The notes under the pieces: generated by a model
Told to the model about the DNA's origin: nothing
What the model saw: only the letters and a program-made list of their open reading frames with translations
Database searches by the model: none
Part shown: piece by piece, positions 62,334-64,000 of the stretch
Numbering within the stretch: the first letter of the stretch is position 1
Layout: each line of letters opens with the position of its first letter
Position numbers and translations under genes: made by a program
From: JAZRYE01 sp045600585
GTDB taxonomy: Bacteria > Bacillota_I > Bacilli_A > RFN20 > CAG-826
DNA: 64,000 nucleotides
Reading direction: 5' to 3'
NCBI GenBank assembly: GCA_045600585.1
Contig: JAZRYE010000003.1
Span: 60,130 to 124,129, forward strand

Positions 62334-63860
62334 ATGAAAAACAACATTCGTATAAATGTAATAGTTAATATCATTAGAACGTTAGTTTTAACATTTTTAT
62401 CATTTATTACTTTTCCATGGGTATGTCGATATTTAGGTGAATCCGCAGTTGGAACATATACCTGGGCCAATACTTTTGTTATGTATTTCTTGATTTTAGC
62501 TAAAGTTGGCATTCCAAACTTAGCAGTAAGAGAGTGCGTTAAAGTTCGAGATGATAAAGAAAAACTATCAAACAAAGTTCAAAAATTCTTTTTAATACAA
62601 TTAGTAACTACATTAATTTCGTTTGGATTAATGTGTGTACTCGTGTATTCTGTTAAAGATTTTGAAAGCATTTCATCTTTGATCTTTGTATTATCATTAA
62701 ACTTCTTATCAGGAGCGTTCTCTTTTGAATGGTTATTTATTGCATTAGAAAAGCAATTCTATATGTCCGTAAGAAGTATCATTGCTTTAACTTTATCTGC
62801 AATATTAATTGTTGTCTTTGTTACTTCTCCAAGTCATTTGCTTTTATATGCTTTAATCGCTGTAAGCGTTACATTTTTTACAACAATTAGTAACTTATAC
62901 TATTTAAGAAAATACATTTCTTTCAAAAAGACAATGCCTTACCAGGTAAAAGAATATATCAAACCATTATCAGTTTTATGTATTTTGACATTGCTTGTAT
63001 CTTTATACAATCAAACAGATACATTAATTTTAGGCTTTATCGATTCCAGCAAGATTGAAGTTGCAAGCTACTCGGTTGGTATTAAAGGTGTTGATATTAT
63101 TATTGGTATTATTACTGCTTTATCAACTGTATTTATTCCAAGAGCGGCTTACTATTATGAAAAAGAAGATAAAAGATTCTTTAACAATCTAAACAAATAC
63201 TCAATTAACATTTGTATGTTTATTGTCATTCCAGCCATTATTACAATGTGCGTTTTAGCAAAACCAATATGTGGAATTATTTCAGGAACTGATTATCGTG
63301 GAGAAGTATCTTCATATCAATCCGCACCAGCAATATTAATTACTTTAGCGGCTATCATGTTAACTTATTCATTGGGTGATATTATTTATGGCCAAATTTT
63401 ATTGCCAATGAAAAAAGAAAAGTTTTATATGTTTGCAATGCTCTTCGGAACAATTCTTAATATCGCATTTTCTATATTATTAGGTGGATATGTATTCCCA
63501 AGAAACAATTTATCACCTGCAATAGGTGTTGCAATAGGCACAGTAACAACAGATTTCTTATTGATTGTATTTTTACTCATCGTTACTTGGAAATGGTCTA
63601 AAACAGCCGTTTTTAATTTAAATACTTTAAAATTACTCGCTGCTAACGGATTGGTTCTTGCAATATCATTAGTTTTAAGAAACCCAATTGAAAAATTATT
63701 TGCTAATGTATCTTCTTCAATTGAAATAACTTATATATTAGAAATTGTTTCAATAGTTGTAATAGACGCTATTGCTTATCTAGTAACGTTAGATTTATTA
63801 AAAGAAAATTTAGTTTCTTCTTTCTTACCAAATAGAAAGAAACAAATTGAAGATAAATAA
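62334..63860 (+). CDS. Oligosaccharide flippase (Wzx/RfbX-like)
   Basis: 508 aa with about 14 membrane spans. The N terminus (N-I-I-R-T-L-V-L-T-F-L-S-F-I-T-F-P-W-V) and the early G-E-S-A-V-G-T-Y-T-W-A match the polysaccharide_synt / MATE-like flippases that carry lipid-linked repeat units across the membrane. Together with the glycosyltransferases and the ligase-like protein at 21-23 kb it completes a Wzx/Wzy-type pathway. The start at 62334 is used rather than 62316 (see -10 box). Confidence 0.88.
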   Translation: MKNNIRINVIVNIIRTLVLTFLSFITFPWVCRYLGESAVGTYTWANTFVMYFLILAKVGIPNLAVRECVKVRDDKEKLSNKVQKFFLIQLVTTLISFGLMCVLVYSVKDFESISSLIFVLSLNFLSGAFSFEWLFIALEKQFYMSVRSIIALTLSAILIVVFVTSPSHLLLYALIAVSVTFFTTISNLYYLRKYISFKKTMPYQVKEYIKPLSVLCILTLLVSLYNQTDTLILGFIDSSKIEVASYSVGIKGVDIIIGIITALSTVFIPRAAYYYEKEDKRFFNNLNKYSINICMFIVIPAIITMCVLAKPICGIISGTDYRGEVSSYQSAPAILITLAAIMLTYSLGDIIYGQILLPMKKEKFYMFAMLFGTILNIAFSILLGGYVFPRNNLSPAIGVAIGTVTTDFLLIVFLLIVTWKWSKTAVFNLNTLKLLAANGLVLAISLVLRNPIEKLFANVSSSIEITYILEIVSIVVIDAIAYLVTLDLLKENLVSSFLPNRKKQIEDK

Positions 63861-63861
63861 A

Positions 63862-63906
63862 AAGGGGCTGTTCGAAAACCTATGGGTAAGTAGAAGCCCT
63901 TTTTTC
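63862..63906 (+). terminator. Probable terminator after the flippase
   Basis: AAGGGGCT pairs with AGCCCTT (one bulged G) around a long loop, then TTTTTT. The loop is long (about 25 bases). The left part also resembles sequence at 32915; see findings. Confidence 0.5.
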
Positions 63907-63961
63907 ATGCAAAAATTAAGAACAATTATAATAAATAGATGATTTTTGTTTTGGAGAATTA

Positions 63962-64000
63962 TTAATTGAGAACAACATTAACGATTCCTTCGAGGTTACA
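63962..64000 (-). CDS. Possible C-terminal end of a gene beyond the window
   Basis: On the minus strand a frame enters from the right edge and ends with L-E-G-I-V-N-V-V-L-N and TAA at 63962-63964. Only about 12 residues are visible, so it cannot be named and may not be a gene. Confidence 0.25.
   Translation of the reverse strand, partial: CNLEGIVNVVLN

Noticed and set aside
1..64000. Use of TGA as tryptophan, as in many Mollicutes
   Set aside because: Conserved tryptophans checked (for example in nusG) are TGG, and TGA is a natural stop for gatC and the Sir2 gene.
1..64000. CRISPR array or restriction-modification/defence genes
   Set aside because: No regularly spaced direct repeats, Cas motifs or methyltransferase-nuclease pairs were seen; the only methyltransferase is the rRNA-type one by rpoB.

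Overview
The window is a low-GC chromosome segment from a Firmicutes-related bacterium close to the Mollicutes, probably an uncultured gut or rumen Bacilli lineage of the RF39/Erysipelotrichales kind. This placement is inferred from gene content and motifs; no rRNA gene is present to confirm it. The standard code fits: conserved Trp codons are TGG (for example in nusG) and TGA is used as a stop (for example gatC). Most genes lie on the minus strand.

Layout. 0-3.6 kb: the start of plsX and two adjacent secreted M6-family metalloproteases. 3.7-17.5 kb: the transcription/ribosome block (minus strand, in transcription order rpmG-secE-nusG, then rplK-rplA-[L10 leader]-rplJ-rplL-rsmC-like-rpoB-rpoC), split between nusG and rplK by a plus-strand ktrB-ktrA potassium uptake pair. 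17.6-23.1 kb: an O-antigen-ligase-like polymerase, smpB, folC, a folate ECF S component, a 59-aa membrane protein and an LRR surface protein. 23.2-25.8 kb: Sir2 deacylase/HAD phosphatase pair, a CarD regulator and small membrane proteins. 25.8-38.7 kb: a surface/secreted-protein region with InlB-type repeat lipoproteins, a 1464-aa protein with tandem repeats and two metallophosphoesterase domains, an S41 peptidase broken at an A8 tract, BspA-like LRR proteins, a transposase remnant, ttcA, a PhnP-like hydrolase and tRNA-Ala(GGC). 38.8-48.4 kb: tRNA-Arg(CCT), an alpha/beta hydrolase, galE, gatCAB, ligA and pcrA. 48.5-57 kb: a thioredoxin-like lipoprotein, three membrane proteins, asnS and the tsaD-rimI-tsaB-tsaE-DUF402 cluster. 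57-58.8 kb: a TPP riboswitch with a ThiT-like transporter, and ung. 58.8-63.9 kb: three glycosyltransferases and a flippase.

The genes suggest a host-associated cell that imports vitamins (folate and thiamine S components), exports and polymerises a surface glycan, and displays proteases and repeat-rich surface proteins. The glutamine-dependent amidotransferase GatCAB is present together with AsnRS.

The most interesting observations are these. (1) Many first genes of transcripts have a -10 box ending only 6-9 bases before the start codon and no Shine-Dalgarno site, which predicts leaderless mRNAs beside normal SD-led genes. (2) An S41 surface peptidase is interrupted exactly at an A8 homopolymer. 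(3) RpoB carries Asn at the position equivalent to E. coli H526. (4) The 1464-aa protein has an unusual architecture. (5) A ThiT-like protein carries an extra N-terminal membrane domain under TPP riboswitch control. (6) A perfect 20-bp palindrome sits just upstream of the ktrBA promoter. (7) A 490-bp gene-free region contains several hairpins.
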